A stretch of DNA of 64,000 nt from Cognatundibacterium crateris (GCF_010078235.1 NZ_JAABOS010000004.1:429816-493815); one strand, 5' to 3'. Positions 42,442 through 52,405 are shown, counted from the first letter of the stretch. A program made the numbers and translations. Notes: a model not told the origin generated them from the letters alone.

Positions 42442-43635
42442 ATGTTTCAGCATGTCGAAGCCTATCCTGGCGATCCTATCCTGTCTCTGAACGAGGCATT
42501 TGGTAAAGATCCGCGTCCAAACAAGATCAATCTGTCTATCGGTATTTACTTCGACGATAACGGCAAAATCCCTATGCTGCCTTCGGTACGTGCCGCTGAG
42601 CATAAAGTGGTGGCTGAAGCCGGTGCCCGTCCTTATCTGCCTATGGAAGGTGCGGCTAACTTCCGTACTGCAGTTCAGCATTTGTTATTCGGTGCAGATC
42701 ATGTCGCATTGCGCGAAGGCCGCGTTGTGACTTTGCAGACAGTAGGTTCCAGTGGTGGCTTGAAAGTCGGTGGTGATTTTATTCATCGTTACTTCCCACA
42801 ATCGTCTATTCTGGTCAGCGATCCGACCTGGGATAACCACCGTGCAGTGTTTGAAGGTTCAGGACTGAGCGTAAAAACCTATCCTTACTATGATGCTGCA
42901 ACAGGTGGTCTGCGCTTCGACGCCATGCTGGAAGCCTTGCAGCAGGCTACACCGAAGAGCATCGTGCTGTTGCACGCATGCTGCCACAACCCGACCGGCG
43001 TAGATCTGACCAAGGCGCAATGGCAGGCGCTGGTACCCGTGCTCAAAGAGCGCGAGCTGATTCCTTTCCTGGATCTGGCGTATCAGGGCTACGGCGATGG
43101 TATCGAAGAAGATGCGTATGCGATCCGTTTGCTGGCAGATGAAGGTCTGAGCTTCTTCGTGGCGAATTCCTTCTCCAAGAGCATGAGCTTGTATGGCGAA
43201 CGTTGCGGTGCACTCAGTGTAGTGTGCCCGGACGCAGCGCAGGCAGTCAATGTGCTGGGTCAAATGAAGGCAACGATACGCCGTAATTATTCGAATCCAC
43301 CTATGCATGGTGGCCAGCTGGTGGCACGTGTGCTGACTGACCCTGAATTGCGTCCTATGTGGGAAGCGGAAGTGGTGGCCATGCGTGATCGTATCCAGCT
43401 GATGCGTCGTAAGTTGCATGATGTGCTGAGCGCGAAAGTACCAGGCCGTGATTTCAGCTATTTCCTGACCCAGCGCGGTATGTTCAGCTACACCGGCTTA
43501 TCAGCAGAGCAGTGTGATCGTCTGAAAGAAGAATTCGGTGTGTATCTGGTGCGTTCCGGACGTATGTGCGTGGCGGGTCTGAATACTTCCAACGTGGAAG
43601 CGACGGCGAATGCTATCGCGGCGGTACTGAACTAA
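42442..43635 (+). CDS. Aromatic amino acid aminotransferase (TyrB/AspC family)
   Basis: A 397-residue PLP-dependent class I aminotransferase. The start FQHVEAYPGDPILSL, substrate-site LPMEGAANFR, NPTGVDLT, and the Schiff-base lysine K246 in NSFSKSMSLYGER are typical of TyrB-type enzymes. The conserved C-terminal Arg is in YLVRSGRMCVAGL. It transfers amino groups between aromatic amino acids or aspartate and 2-oxoglutarate. It is a single-gene unit with a strong terminator. TyrB versus AspC specificity cannot be fixed by eye, though TyrB-like is more likely. Confidence 0.92.
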   Translation: MFQHVEAYPGDPILSLNEAFGKDPRPNKINLSIGIYFDDNGKIPMLPSVRAAEHKVVAEAGARPYLPMEGAANFRTAVQHLLFGADHVALREGRVVTLQTVGSSGGLKVGGDFIHRYFPQSSILVSDPTWDNHRAVFEGSGLSVKTYPYYDAATGGLRFDAMLEALQQATPKSIVLLHACCHNPTGVDLTKAQWQALVPVLKERELIPFLDLAYQGYGDGIEEDAYAIRLLADEGLSFFVANSFSKSMSLYGERCGALSVVCPDAAQAVNVLGQMKATIRRNYSNPPMHGGQLVARVLTDPELRPMWEAEVVAMRDRIQLMRRKLHDVLSAKVPGRDFSYFLTQRGMFSYTGLSAEQCDRLKEEFGVYLVRSGRMCVAGLNTSNVEATANAIAAVLN

Positions 43636-43652
43636 TCCATACGGCTGCAAAT

Positions 43653-43685
43653 AAAAAAAAGCGATGCTCAGGCATCGCTTTTTTT
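43653..43685. terminator. Bidirectional terminator after the aminotransferase gene
   Basis: GCGATGC (43661-43667) pairs with GCATCGC (43672-43678) around TCAG. A and T runs flank it, so it also serves the convergent transporter gene. Confidence 0.93.
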
Positions 43686-43719
43686 ATGTCCGGGACACAT
43701 TGTTATTCCCACTCAGCGT

Positions 43720-45579
43720 TTAGGATTGGGTCTCTGCCTTATGGCGGGTGATGGAGGCGGTGATTTCCTGATACGAGTAAAAAGCTTGTACCAGCTCCGA
43801 CTGACACGGGGTTTCCTGTATCGCCTGGCTGGCATCTCCGGGGATGAACAAAGCCAGCTGACAGGCTTGCGGTAATTGCTGGTGTATCTGCGTGATCAGA
43901 TCATGCATGGCAGGATTATTTTCATCCGAATTGGCGGTAACCAGACAGATTGCAGCCACCATGCTGGTTGATACATCCGGAGGCGGCTGACTGATGTCGG
44001 TCGTAAAGATGTGCCGTGCATCGATGTGTGCAGCACGCAGTACCCTGACCAGAATTTCGGCTGCCAGTTCATCGGTTTGTTCGCGTACTCCAACCACGAG
44101 CACCACCGAACCAGCTGGTACGTCGACGGGACCCTGATAACTGCCGAGGCTGAGCTCACGCTCATGTATCAGATGGCGTGCCAGGGTTTCACTGTCCAGC
44201 ACTGAGCTGCGCCGACGCCGCCAGAACGGCGCTTTCGATTCCAGTGAGGTTAAGACAGAAGCGATTGCATTACTGACTTTATGTTTTTCTTCATCGGTAA
44301 TCGCTTTAACAGAAAAATCAGTCTGTGCCAGTCTGAGTGCGGGTATCAGCACAGTATCGCAATAGGCCGCGACGGATTGATGTTGGATGAAGCGATGGGC
44401 AGCATCAATCAGCTCGTCGGAATCTCCGGCCAGTGCACGTTGATAGAATTTTTCCGGTAAGGTCAGTGCAGACTCATCGCCGAGTAAGACACCCAAGAAA
44501 TTGAGGCCTGGAATATAGCGGCCTGCTACCACAAAGCACAGTGTTAAAGGTGTAGACAAAACTAAGCCGACCGGCCCCCAGATGCAGCTCCAGAACACGG
44601 CTGCCACCACCACCGACAATGGCGACAGGCCAGTTGTGTGTCCATATAACTGAGGCTCAATCACGTGTCCAAATAATAATTCGATCACGATAAACACGAC
44701 CAAGGTTGCAGTGGTTAATTCCCAGCCGGGTGAGATAGCAAATGCCAGCAAAGTTGCCAGGCCTGCCGCTATCCATGCGCCTATGTAAGGAATAAAGCGC
44801 AACAGGCCAGTCAGTACACCCCACAACACCGCTTGCGGCAGACCAACGACTGCCAATGCCACCGTAATACTTAAGCCACAGGCACCATTCACGGCAAATT
44901 GAGAGATGAAAAAACGTGACAGGCGGCGTGCCGCATCATCCACGGCGACCGTGGTGGCACGCAGATTATTACTGCCGATGAGGCTGATAAACCGGTCCCT
45001 GAGTGACTCGCGTTCCAGCAAAATAAAGACCAGCATCACAAACACCAGGCCTATGGTTTCTACCGGGCCGGTAATGGAGTCCAGGATATTGGCGATCAGC
45101 TGGCCGGGTGTGGCAGGTGGCTGATGCACTTCCACCGCCACCGGTTTATTTCCTTGCTGCGTGAGGCCGTTATCGTTATTTGGCGTGGCCAGCTCGCGTG
45201 AAAATGGATCGGTCACAAAGTCGGTTTTGCCAGTGACGCTGTGCAGTTTCTCCAGGGTGATGGCATTCAGCGTGCGTAATTTGTCGCGTATGGTCGATTC
45301 ATACTGCGGCAGACTGGTACCGAGTTTGACTACCTGACTACCCAGTACCAAACCGGCGAGACAGATCGATGCGGCAAACAGGAAAACCGTCATCAGTACC
45401 GATACGCTGGAAGGCAGGCCGATCAGGCGCAGCCGCCTCACCAGCGGTGCCAGCAGAAATGACAGTATCACAGACAGCGTCATCGGGATCAGCACTTCCT
45501 TGCCGAAGTCGAGGAAGAATAAGACGATCGCAGCACTGACCAGTCTCAGGAAGCGGCTCAGTTCCAGTTTTTCATTCAT
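43720..45579 (-). CDS. AI-2E/PerM-family membrane transporter with extra C-terminal cytosolic domain
   Basis: A 619-residue protein. Residues about 1-360 match the AI-2E exporter/UPF0118 family: hydrophobic pairs at the N-terminus, LIANILDSITGPVETIGLVF, and the GLLRFIPYIGAWIAAGLATL and GPVGLVLSTPLTLCFVVAGRY signatures. Typical members stop near residue 360. Here about 250 residues follow, including a helical part and, at about residues 478-600, an alpha/beta domain (SVVLVVGVREQTDELAAEILVRVL) that resembles a cobalamin-binding fold but lacks the DxHxxG motif. Substrate is unknown. ATG 45579 is chosen; an in-frame TTG twelve bases upstream behind GTGAG is possible. Confidence 0.85.
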   Translation of the reverse strand: MNEKLELSRFLRLVSAAIVLFFLDFGKEVLIPMTLSVILSFLLAPLVRRLRLIGLPSSVSVLMTVFLFAASICLAGLVLGSQVVKLGTSLPQYESTIRDKLRTLNAITLEKLHSVTGKTDFVTDPFSRELATPNNDNGLTQQGNKPVAVEVHQPPATPGQLIANILDSITGPVETIGLVFVMLVFILLERESLRDRFISLIGSNNLRATTVAVDDAARRLSRFFISQFAVNGACGLSITVALAVVGLPQAVLWGVLTGLLRFIPYIGAWIAAGLATLLAFAISPGWELTTATLVVFIVIELLFGHVIEPQLYGHTTGLSPLSVVVAAVFWSCIWGPVGLVLSTPLTLCFVVAGRYIPGLNFLGVLLGDESALTLPEKFYQRALAGDSDELIDAAHRFIQHQSVAAYCDTVLIPALRLAQTDFSVKAITDEEKHKVSNAIASVLTSLESKAPFWRRRRSSVLDSETLARHLIHERELSLGSYQGPVDVPAGSVVLVVGVREQTDELAAEILVRVLRAAHIDARHIFTTDISQPPPDVSTSMVAAICLVTANSDENNPAMHDLITQIHQQLPQACQLALFIPGDASQAIQETPCQSELVQAFYSYQEITASITRHKAETQS

Positions 45580-45694
45580 CTGCAAATTCAATTTGATCTC
45601 ACTTTAACTGTGTAAGAAGTGCATGCTGCGCTTAGGGGTGCCGCGATTGTAAACGCAGATGCTAATTATGCAAACCTGGATTTGTGCTGCTGAT

Positions 45695-46546
45695 TCAGCT
45701 TGCTAATTGCAGTGCTGATACCGGGCAGTTGTCGAGCTGCAAGAGCTTGTTCAGCATGCTGTGCAAGTGAGTTACGTCACCGGTGGTATAGGCAGCAATG
45801 CTGCCGCTTTGTGCCGGGTCTTCAGCTGTGCGCTGGCTTTGTAACTGTTCTTGGATTAGCAGACGTTGCAAGTGCTGGGCAACGGCGATACCAGTATCGA
45901 TGATGGTGGCTGCGGCGAGGCCCGGACGCAGGCTGGCATAAACGTTTTCTATGCTTTCCCGTACAAACGGATAATGGGTGCAGCCCAATACCAGTGTATC
46001 TGCACCGGCTTCGGCAATGACTTGCAGATAGCCACGCAATAATTGCTGCAGTTCGTCAGCGTCCATGTCGGTTTGTTCGATCAGATTGACCAGACCTACA
46101 CAGGCTTGAGCGACAAACCGGGTTTGGGTTTCCTGGCTCAATTGCTCACGCAGACGCTGGTATTTTTCACTTTGCAGAGTGCGCTGCGTAGCCAGCACCC
46201 CGACCACATGGTTGTTGCTGCATGCGGCTGCGGGCTTCAATCCCGGCTCCATACCGATGATGATGTGCTCAGGGTATGCAGTCCTTAAGTTGTGTATGGC
46301 AGCCGCAGTTGCGGTATTGCAGGCAACCACCAATGCTTTAACACCTTGCGAAAAAAAATAGTCCGCGATCAGCATGCAGCGTGCTGTGATTTCCTGCTCG
46401 CTTTTCTCTCCATAGGGTACATAGGCAGCGTCAGCGATGTAGCGCAGATGTTCTGCCGGAAGCAAGGCGTGGATGTGGCGCAGTACCGAAAGACCACCGA
46501 TGCCGGAATCAAAAATTCCTATCGGGCTGCCTGAATCAAAAATCAT
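45695..46546 (-). CDS. murI: Glutamate racemase
   Basis: A 283-residue cytosolic enzyme making D-glutamate for peptidoglycan. The two catalytic cysteines are C76 in VVACNTATA and C189 in LGCTHYPF. Start motif IGIFDSGIGGLSVL and YIADAAYVPYG are typical. The ATG at 46546 is preferred to the TTG two codons upstream. It follows fumarase on the same strand but is separated from it by a strong terminator, so it likely has its own promoter within 46599-46681. Confidence 0.96.
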   Translation of the reverse strand: MIFDSGSPIGIFDSGIGGLSVLRHIHALLPAEHLRYIADAAYVPYGEKSEQEITARCMLIADYFFSQGVKALVVACNTATAAAIHNLRTAYPEHIIIGMEPGLKPAAACSNNHVVGVLATQRTLQSEKYQRLREQLSQETQTRFVAQACVGLVNLIEQTDMDADELQQLLRGYLQVIAEAGADTLVLGCTHYPFVRESIENVYASLRPGLAAATIIDTGIAVAQHLQRLLIQEQLQSQRTAEDPAQSGSIAAYTTGDVTHLHSMLNKLLQLDNCPVSALQLAS

Positions 46547-46565
46547 ATGCAATGAATCCGGAATA

Positions 46566-46598
46566 AAAAATGCTCCAGTCTGTGATGCAGACTGGAGC
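46566..46598 (-). terminator. Terminator of the fumarase gene
   Basis: Perfect 11-base arms (46572-46582 and 46588-46598) with a five-base loop are followed, on the minus strand, by a T6 run. It sits between fumarase and murI, both transcribed leftwards. Confidence 0.92.
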
Positions 46599-46681
46599 CA
46601 AAATGCAAAGTTGGCGCAGCAGTCAGCCAGTTCTTACATCGCTGCAGAATTGGCTGTTGTGCGCGCTGCACAAAGATTCGC

Positions 46682-48199
46682 TTACTGAACCGGGATAATA
46701 CCGATTTTTGCCTGCCATTCTTTCGGGCCGGTGTTGTGTACCGAGGTACCTTGTGAATCAACGGCAACCGTGACTGGCATATCCACCACGTCAAATTCAT
46801 AAATGGCTTCCATACCGAGGTCAGCAAAACCAACGACAGTTGCGGATTTGATGGCTTTGGATACCAGATAAGCAGCGCCGCCAACGGCCATCAGATATGC
46901 AGACTGATGCTTCTTGATGGATTCGATTGCAACCGGACCACGTTCCGCCTTACCGATCATGGAGATCAGGCCGGTTTTTTCCAGCATCATGTCGGTAAAT
47001 TTATCCATGCGGGTTGCGGTGGTCGGGCCAGCCGGACCGACAGCTTCATCACGCACAGGATCAACCGGGCCGACATAGTAAATTACGCGGTTGGTGAAAT
47101 CGACGGGTAAGGATTCGCCTTTCGCCAGCATGTCCTGAATACGCTTGTGTGCTGCATCGCGGCCAGTCAGCATTTTACCGTTCAACAGTAAGGTCTGACC
47201 TGGTTTCCAGGACGCGACTTCTTCTTTAGTCAGGGTGTTGAGATCGATGCGTTTGGATTTTTCGGTATCCGGTGTCCAATGGACTTCTGGCCAGTCAGAC
47301 AGTTTTGGAGGTTCGATGTAGCTAGGACCAGAACCATCGAGCACAAAGTGTGCATGGCGGGTTGCTGCACAGTTAGGGATCATCGCAACCGGTTTGGATG
47401 CTGCATGGGTCGGGTACATATTGATCTTGACGTCCAGTACGGTAGTCAGACCGCCCAGACCCTGAGCGCCGATGCCGAGCGCATTGATCTTGTCGCACAG
47501 CTCGATACGCAATTCTTCCAGTTTGTTTTGCGGGCCACGCTGTCTGAGTTCGTACATGTCGATGTCATCCATCAGGGATTCTTTCGCCATCAGCATCGCT
47601 TTTTCTGCAGTACCGCCTATACCTATACCCAGCATGCCAGGCGGACACCAGCCTGCACCCATGGTAGGCACGGTTTTCATCACCCAGTCCACCAGGGAGT
47701 CGGAAGGATTCAGCATCACGAACTTGGTTTTGTTTTCCGAGCCACCACCTTTAGCTGCGACTTTTACGTCTACCGTATTGCCCGGTACCAGTTCCATGTG
47801 TACTACCGCTGGCGTGTTGTCCTTGGTGTTTTTGCGTTCAAACTGAGGGTCGGCCACGATGGAGGCGCGCAGCTTGTTTTCTGCCAGGTTATAACCCTGA
47901 CGTACGCCTTCGTTGACGGCGTCAATAATCGAGCCTGAGAAACCTTCAAAACGCACGCCCATACCAATTTTCAGGAATACGTTGACGATGCCGGTATCCT
48001 GGCAGATCGGGCGCTTGCCTTCGGCGCACATGCGGGAGTTAGTCAGGATCTGGGCAATCGCATCTTTCGCGGCCGGGCTTTGTTCTGCTTCATAGGCACG
48101 CGCCAGATGGGCGATGTAATCGGCCGGGTGGTAGTAGCTGATGTATTGCAGCGCGGCTGCGACGGATTCAATCAGATCGTCTTGTTTGATGACTGTCAT
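46682..48199 (-). CDS. fumA: Class I fumarate hydratase ([4Fe-4S], FumA/FumB type)
   Basis: A 505-residue iron-sulfur hydratase converting fumarate to malate in the TCA cycle. Cluster and active-site regions are RPICQDTGIVN (about residue 62), GAGWCPPGMLGIGIGG, and MIPNCAATRHAHF. The C-terminal beta domain includes the swivel region LLNGKMLTGRDAAHK and GPAGPTTATRMD. It is a single-polypeptide enzyme, unlike the two-subunit class I fumarases. The oxygen-sensitive cluster distinguishes it from FumC. It stands alone with AAGAG as a weak ribosome-binding site. Confidence 0.95.
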   Translation of the reverse strand: MTVIKQDDLIESVAAALQYISYYHPADYIAHLARAYEAEQSPAAKDAIAQILTNSRMCAEGKRPICQDTGIVNVFLKIGMGVRFEGFSGSIIDAVNEGVRQGYNLAENKLRASIVADPQFERKNTKDNTPAVVHMELVPGNTVDVKVAAKGGGSENKTKFVMLNPSDSLVDWVMKTVPTMGAGWCPPGMLGIGIGGTAEKAMLMAKESLMDDIDMYELRQRGPQNKLEELRIELCDKINALGIGAQGLGGLTTVLDVKINMYPTHAASKPVAMIPNCAATRHAHFVLDGSGPSYIEPPKLSDWPEVHWTPDTEKSKRIDLNTLTKEEVASWKPGQTLLLNGKMLTGRDAAHKRIQDMLAKGESLPVDFTNRVIYYVGPVDPVRDEAVGPAGPTTATRMDKFTDMMLEKTGLISMIGKAERGPVAIESIKKHQSAYLMAVGGAAYLVSKAIKSATVVGFADLGMEAIYEFDVVDMPVTVAVDSQGTSVHNTGPKEWQAKIGIIPVQ

Positions 48200-48316
48200 G
48201 GGATGGCTCTTGGCTGAGTAAAAAAATGGTTAGGGTAAACCCTGGTCCTGAATCCAGGCTTACAGCGCGGCTGGGTCTGGCATTCAGGATATGCAGGGAT
48301 GAAGTATCAGTTTGCT

Positions 48317-48919
48317 TTATTGATGCTCGTTCGCTGCCAGCTGGGTGCGCGTCACGATCTGATCGCAATGTGCAATTGCCAGCGCGGACAGCAGGAAGGC
48401 CAGGTGGATGCCGGTTTGGGCCAGTAACACGGTGTCAGTGTAATTGGCCGCGTTGATAAAGGTTTTCAGCAGGTGTATCGATGAAATGCCGATAATTGCC
48501 ATCGCCAGTTTAACCTTCAACACCGAGGCATTGACGTGGGACAGCCACTCTGGCTGATCCGGATGTCCATCTAAGCCAAGGCGGGACACAAAGGTCTCGT
48601 AGCCACCGATAATGACCATAATCAGCAGGTTGGAAATCATCACGACGTCTATCAGGCCTAATACCACCAGCATAATTGTTGTTTCATTGAGCTTGGTAGG
48701 ACGGTTGCCACCGGCAGACACGGCGTCCAGTATGTGCTGCAAGGCGCTCTGGTTGCCCATCGCAGCACCGATCAGATCAATCAGCTCTACCCAGAAATGA
48801 AATACATATACGCACTGGGCGAGTATCAAGCCCAGGTACAGGGGGAGCTGTAGCCAGCGGCTGAAAAATATGAGGTTTGCCAGGGGTGATAACTTGGTGA
48901 ACTGTTTTGGATTTGACAT
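48317..48919 (-). CDS. YqhA/UPF0114-family membrane protein
   Basis: A 200-residue inner-membrane protein with about four membrane helices (about residues 15-40, 80-105, 133-155 and 165-185). Family features are LIFFSRWLQLPLYLGLILAQ near the start and NLLIMVIIGGYETFVSRL. The function of UPF0114 proteins is unknown. It is transcribed towards fumarase with a 117-base gap containing small hairpins (CCTGG/CCAGG around 48241-48258), possibly a terminator. Confidence 0.88.
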   Translation of the reverse strand: MSNPKQFTKLSPLANLIFFSRWLQLPLYLGLILAQCVYVFHFWVELIDLIGAAMGNQSALQHILDAVSAGGNRPTKLNETTIMLVVLGLIDVVMISNLLIMVIIGGYETFVSRLGLDGHPDQPEWLSHVNASVLKVKLAMAIIGISSIHLLKTFINAANYTDTVLLAQTGIHLAFLLSALAIAHCDQIVTRTQLAANEHQ

Positions 48920-49238
48920 AGATCAATTCTGAAGTAAGAGAGGTGGTGGAGCATAAAAACGCTATTTTACATCTGGCTAAGTCAGTCGTGTCATCGTGCG
49001 CAATACCAGTGGTTTTTTATTGGATGTGGGATGGTATTATTTTGGTATGGTAATTGTCCGGTGATGCGTAAGGCTTCAGTAAGTCTCTGCGTTTAAGGTT
49101 GGCACATCATCAGGCGAAGCGGAACCGGTGCCAGACAGGCAGTTGTTAGTATTGCCTGGTCAGAGCCAAGCTGTTCCCGGGCAAAGACCTGCGAATTTTC
49201 AGATGCATCAGATGCGATTAATCCAGTTGGAGACAAAA
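48920..49238. promoter_or_regulatory. Divergent promoter region upstream of acs
   Basis: No gene is seen in these 319 bases. Possible -10 boxes (TATTAT at 49035-49040, TATGGT at 49046) lie in a T-rich stretch without a good -35. CAGGCA (49136-49141) and TGCCTG (49153-49158) can form a leader hairpin. No clean sigma-54 box was found, though acs is sigma-54-linked in some bacteria. Confidence 0.35.
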
Positions 49239-51230
49239 ATGACAAACAGCGCAGCAGAAAACGAAACCAAAGCCGAATCCCGTATTTTTCCACCACCAGC
49301 TGAATTCGCCGCAAAAGCTGCGATTTCTGGTATGGACGCTTACCACGCTTTATGCCGTGAAGCCGAACAAGACTATGAGGGCTTCTGGGGCAGGCTGGCA
49401 CGTGAAAATCTGCACTGGCAACGGCCTTTCGAAACCACGCTGGACGAGTCGAATGCACCTTTGTACCAGTGGTTCCCGGATGGTTTGATGAATGTGTCTT
49501 ACAACTGTCTGGATGTGAATCTGGACAATGGCAATGCAGAGAAAGTCGCATTGATATTCGAAGCCGATGGTGGCGAAGTCACCAAAGTCACTTACCGTGA
49601 ACTGCATCAAAAGGTCTGTCAGTTCGCCAATGGTTTGAAGTCGCTGGGTATCAGCAAGGGTGACCGGGTGGTGATCTACATGCCTATGTCAGTCGAAGGT
49701 GTGGTCGCAATGCAGGCTTGTGCACGTATCGGTGCAACTCATTCCGTCGTATTCGGTGGCTTTTCTGCGAAATCTCTGCAAGAACGCATCGTAGACGTAG
49801 GTGCGGTGGCGGTGATTACCGCCGATGAGCAGGTCAGGGGTGGCAAGCATTTACCGCTGAAGGCGATCGTCGATGAGGCGCTGGCGCTGGGTGAGTGCGA
49901 AAAGGTCAGGAATGTGGTGATTTACCGTCGTACCGGTGGCGCTATTCAGTTACAGGCAGGGCGGGACCTGTGGATGCATGAGCTGGTGGCGACCCAGGAT
50001 GTAGTCTGCGAGCCGGAATGGGTCAGCGCCGAACATCCGCTGTTCATCCTGTATACCTCGGGCTCAACCGGCAAGCCAAAAGGCGTGCAGCATTCGTCTG
50101 GTGGCTACCTGCTGTGGGCAAAGCTGACCATGAAATGGACTTTCGATATCAAGCCGGACGATGTGTTCTGGTGTACGGCTGATATCGGCTGGGTGACCGG
50201 GCACACTTATATCACTTATGGCCCGCTGGCGATGGGTGCGACCGAAATCGTGTTTGAAGGCATACCGACTTTCCCGAATGCCGGACGCTTCTGGTCCATG
50301 ATAGAGAAACACAAGGCCAGTATTTTCTATACCGCGCCGACGGCGATACGATCACTGATTAAAGCGGCCGACGCTGATGCCGCTGTGCATCCGGACCGCT
50401 ATGACTTGTCCAGCCTGCGTTTGCTGGGTTCGGTCGGCGAGCCTATCAACCCCGAAGCCTGGATGTGGTATTACAAAAATATAGGACGCAATGTTTGTCC
50501 TATCGTCGATACCTTCTGGCAAACCGAAACCGGAGGTCACATGATGACACCGTTGCCGGGCGCGACGCCGCTGGTCCCCGGTTCCTGCACGCTGCCTTTA
50601 CCCGGCATTATGGCCGCCATCGTGGATGAAACCGGCAATGAATTGCCAAACGGGCAGGGCGGTATTCTGGTGGTTAAACGTCCATGGCCTTCCATGATAC
50701 GTACCATCTGGGGTGATCCTGAGCGCTTTAAGAAAAGCTATTTCCCGGAAGAGTTTGGTGGCAAGGTCTATCTGGCAGGTGATGGCGCGATCCGTAACAA
50801 AGATACCGGTTACTTCACCATTACCGGCCGTATTGATGACGTGCTGAACGTGTCTGGTCACCGTATGGGCACGATGGAGATTGAGTCAGCACTGGTTGCG
50901 AATCCGCTGGTAGCCGAAGCTGCTGTAGTTGGTAAGCCGGACGATACGACGGGTGAAGCGATCTGTGCATTTGTGGTATTGAAACGCGCTCGTCCTACCG
51001 GTGATGAAGCCAAGCAGATAGCAACAGAATTGCGCAACTGGGTTGCCAAGGAAATCGGGCCGATTGCGAAGCCAAAAGAAATCCGCTTTGGTGACAATCT
51101 GCCTAAGACACGTTCCGGAAAAATCATGCGCCGCCTGTTGCGTGTACTCGCTAAAGGCGAGGCAATCACGCAAGACGTTTCTACACTGGAAAATCCGGCA
51201 ATTCTGGACCAGCTCAAACAGGCGCAGTAA
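49239..51230 (+). CDS. acs: Acetyl-CoA synthetase (AMP-forming)
   Basis: A 663-residue ANL-family ligase making acetyl-CoA from acetate, ATP and CoA. Motifs are the N-terminal [11 protein letters not shown]-loop [11 protein letters not shown] (about residues 270-280), the acyl pocket [27 protein letters not shown], and the C-terminal acetylatable lysine motif [10 protein letters not shown]. Length and motifs fit Acs rather than propionyl-CoA synthetase. In the usual DTWWQTETG the first Trp is Phe here. ATG 49239 follows TTGGAGAC, and upstream in-frame codons lack a ribosome-binding site. An 11-base repeat and a terminator follow. Confidence 0.94.
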   Translation: MTNSAAENETKAESRIFPPPAEFAAKAAISGMDAYHALCREAEQDYEGFWGRLARENLHWQRPFETTLDESNAPLYQWFPDGLMNVSYNCLDVNLDNGNAEKVALIFEADGGEVTKVTYRELHQKVCQFANGLKSLGISKGDRVVIYMPMSVEGVVAMQACARIGATHSVVFGGFSAKSLQERIVDVGAVAVITADEQVRGGKHLPLKAIVDEALALGECEKVRNVVIYRRTGGAIQLQAGRDLWMHELVATQDVVCEPEWVSAEHPLFILYTSGSTGKPKGVQHSSGGYLLWAKLTMKWTFDIKPDDVFWCTADIGWVTGHTYITYGPLAMGATEIVFEGIPTFPNAGRFWSMIEKHKASIFYTAPTAIRSLIKAADADAAVHPDRYDLSSLRLLGSVGEPINPEAWMWYYKNIGRNVCPIVDTFWQTETGGHMMTPLPGATPLVPGSCTLPLPGIMAAIVDETGNELPNGQGGILVVKRPWPSMIRTIWGDPERFKKSYFPEEFGGKVYLAGDGAIRNKDTGYFTITGRIDDVLNVSGHRMGTMEIESALVANPLVAEAAVVGKPDDTTGEAICAFVVLKRARPTGDEAKQIATELRNWVAKEIGPIAKPKEIRFGDNLPKTRSGKIMRRLLRVLAKGEAITQDVSTLENPAILDQLKQAQ

Positions 51231-51269
51231 GCTGATTTGTACACGGCACCTCTACGGTGCCGTGCTTCT

Positions 51270-51310
51270 GATTCAGGTTCGATTCAGGTTTGATTAAGGT
51301 ATTCAGGCTC
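51270..51310 (+). repeat. Degenerate 11-base tandem repeat after acs
   Basis: GATTCAGGTTC (51270), GATTCAGGTTT (51281), the shortened GATTAAGGT (51292) and ATTCAGGCTC (51301) run directly into the acs terminator stem. A weak hairpin (51242-51264) precedes them. Confidence 0.75.
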
Positions 51311-51330
51311 GCAATGAGCCTGTTTTTTTT
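51304..51330 (+). terminator. Terminator of acs
   Basis: CAGGCTC (51304-51310) pairs with GAGCCTG (51316-51322) around GCAAT and is followed by eight Ts. Confidence 0.9.
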
Positions 51331-51348
51331 GCCTGCATTCAGCCAAAA

Positions 51349-52212
51349 TCAGCGATTATTCCTTGCCATCATCATGATGCGCTCGAACAGGTGTACATCC
51401 TGTTCATTTTTCAGCAAAGCACCGTGTAGTGGCGGGACGGAAGCCTTGTTGTCCTTGCTGCGCAAGGCTTCGGCCGGGATATCCTCAGCCAGTAAGAGCT
51501 TGAGCCAGTCGATCAGCTCAGAGGTGGAAGGCTTCTTCTTCAGGCCGGCAATCTCGCGGACTTCATAGAAAGTTTGCAGTGCCTGACTCAGCAAATCCCC
51601 TTTCAGATTTGGGAAGTGCACATCGACGATTTGCTGCATGGTTTCTTTGTCAGGGAATTTGATGTAGTGGAAGAAGCAGCGGCGCAGGAAGGCATCCGGC
51701 AATTCTTTTTCGTTATTGGATGTGATGATCACCAGCGGACGATGTCGTGCTCTGACCATTTCACGTGTCTCATACACATAAAACTCCATGCGATCCAGTT
51801 CGCGCAGTAAGTCATTGGGAAATTCAATGTCTGCTTTGTCGATTTCATCAATCAGCAACACCACTGGCTGTTCGGCGGTAAATGCCTGCCACAACACGCC
51901 TTTGACGATGTAGTTATGGATATCTTTGACACGTTCATCACCGAGTTGTGAGTCGCGCAGGCGTGAAACTGCATCATATTCATACAAGCCTTGCTGCGCC
52001 TTGGTGGTAGATTTGATATGCCATTGCATCAGAGGCATACCTAATGCAGCTGCGACTTCCTCCGCCAGCATGGTTTTGCCTGTACCAGGCTCGCCCTTGA
52101 TCAGCAGCGGGCGTTGCAGGCGTAAAGCGGCATTCACGGCCAGTTTCAAATCATCGGTGGCGACATAATTTTCGGCACCATCGAAGCGTAAGCTAGTTGT
52201 ATCTTGCGTCAT
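51349..52212 (-). CDS. MoxR-family AAA+ ATPase
   Basis: A 287-residue ATPase. Walker A GEPGTGKT (about residues 34-41), Walker B LLIDEIDKAD, sensor 1 IITSNNEKELPDAFLRRC and the C-terminal lid are present. MoxR proteins usually act as chaperones with a VWA-domain partner to mature metalloenzymes or envelope complexes. No VWA gene is adjacent in this window, since the downstream side is acs on the opposite strand. ATG 52212 gives the usual family length; in-frame sequence further upstream is promoter DNA. It is divergent from the cytochrome genes. Confidence 0.92.
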   Translation of the reverse strand: MTQDTTSLRFDGAENYVATDDLKLAVNAALRLQRPLLIKGEPGTGKTMLAEEVAAALGMPLMQWHIKSTTKAQQGLYEYDAVSRLRDSQLGDERVKDIHNYIVKGVLWQAFTAEQPVVLLIDEIDKADIEFPNDLLRELDRMEFYVYETREMVRARHRPLVIITSNNEKELPDAFLRRCFFHYIKFPDKETMQQIVDVHFPNLKGDLLSQALQTFYEVREIAGLKKKPSTSELIDWLKLLLAEDIPAEALRSKDNKASVPPLHGALLKNEQDVHLFERIMMMARNNR

Positions 52213-52405
52213 AGTCAGTGTTGGTAAGGTTGAGCCCGGAGTCTGAGTATAAGCGAGATTCCGGCAATCTGTGAACGCCTGTTCTATTTTTGGCTGTTCA
52301 AAAGAGTTATTCCTATCCAAGGAGAGACGCAAGATGTTTCTTGTGCAGTTGCAACATAAAAAGTGTGGGAAATAGACCGCATTTCGCATGTTTTTCATCT
52401 GGAGT

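Noticed and set aside
49099-49116. Sigma-54 promoter upstream of acs (TTGGCACATCATCAGGC)
   Set aside because: The GG and GC elements are 11 bases apart rather than 10 and the -12 TTGC is missing.
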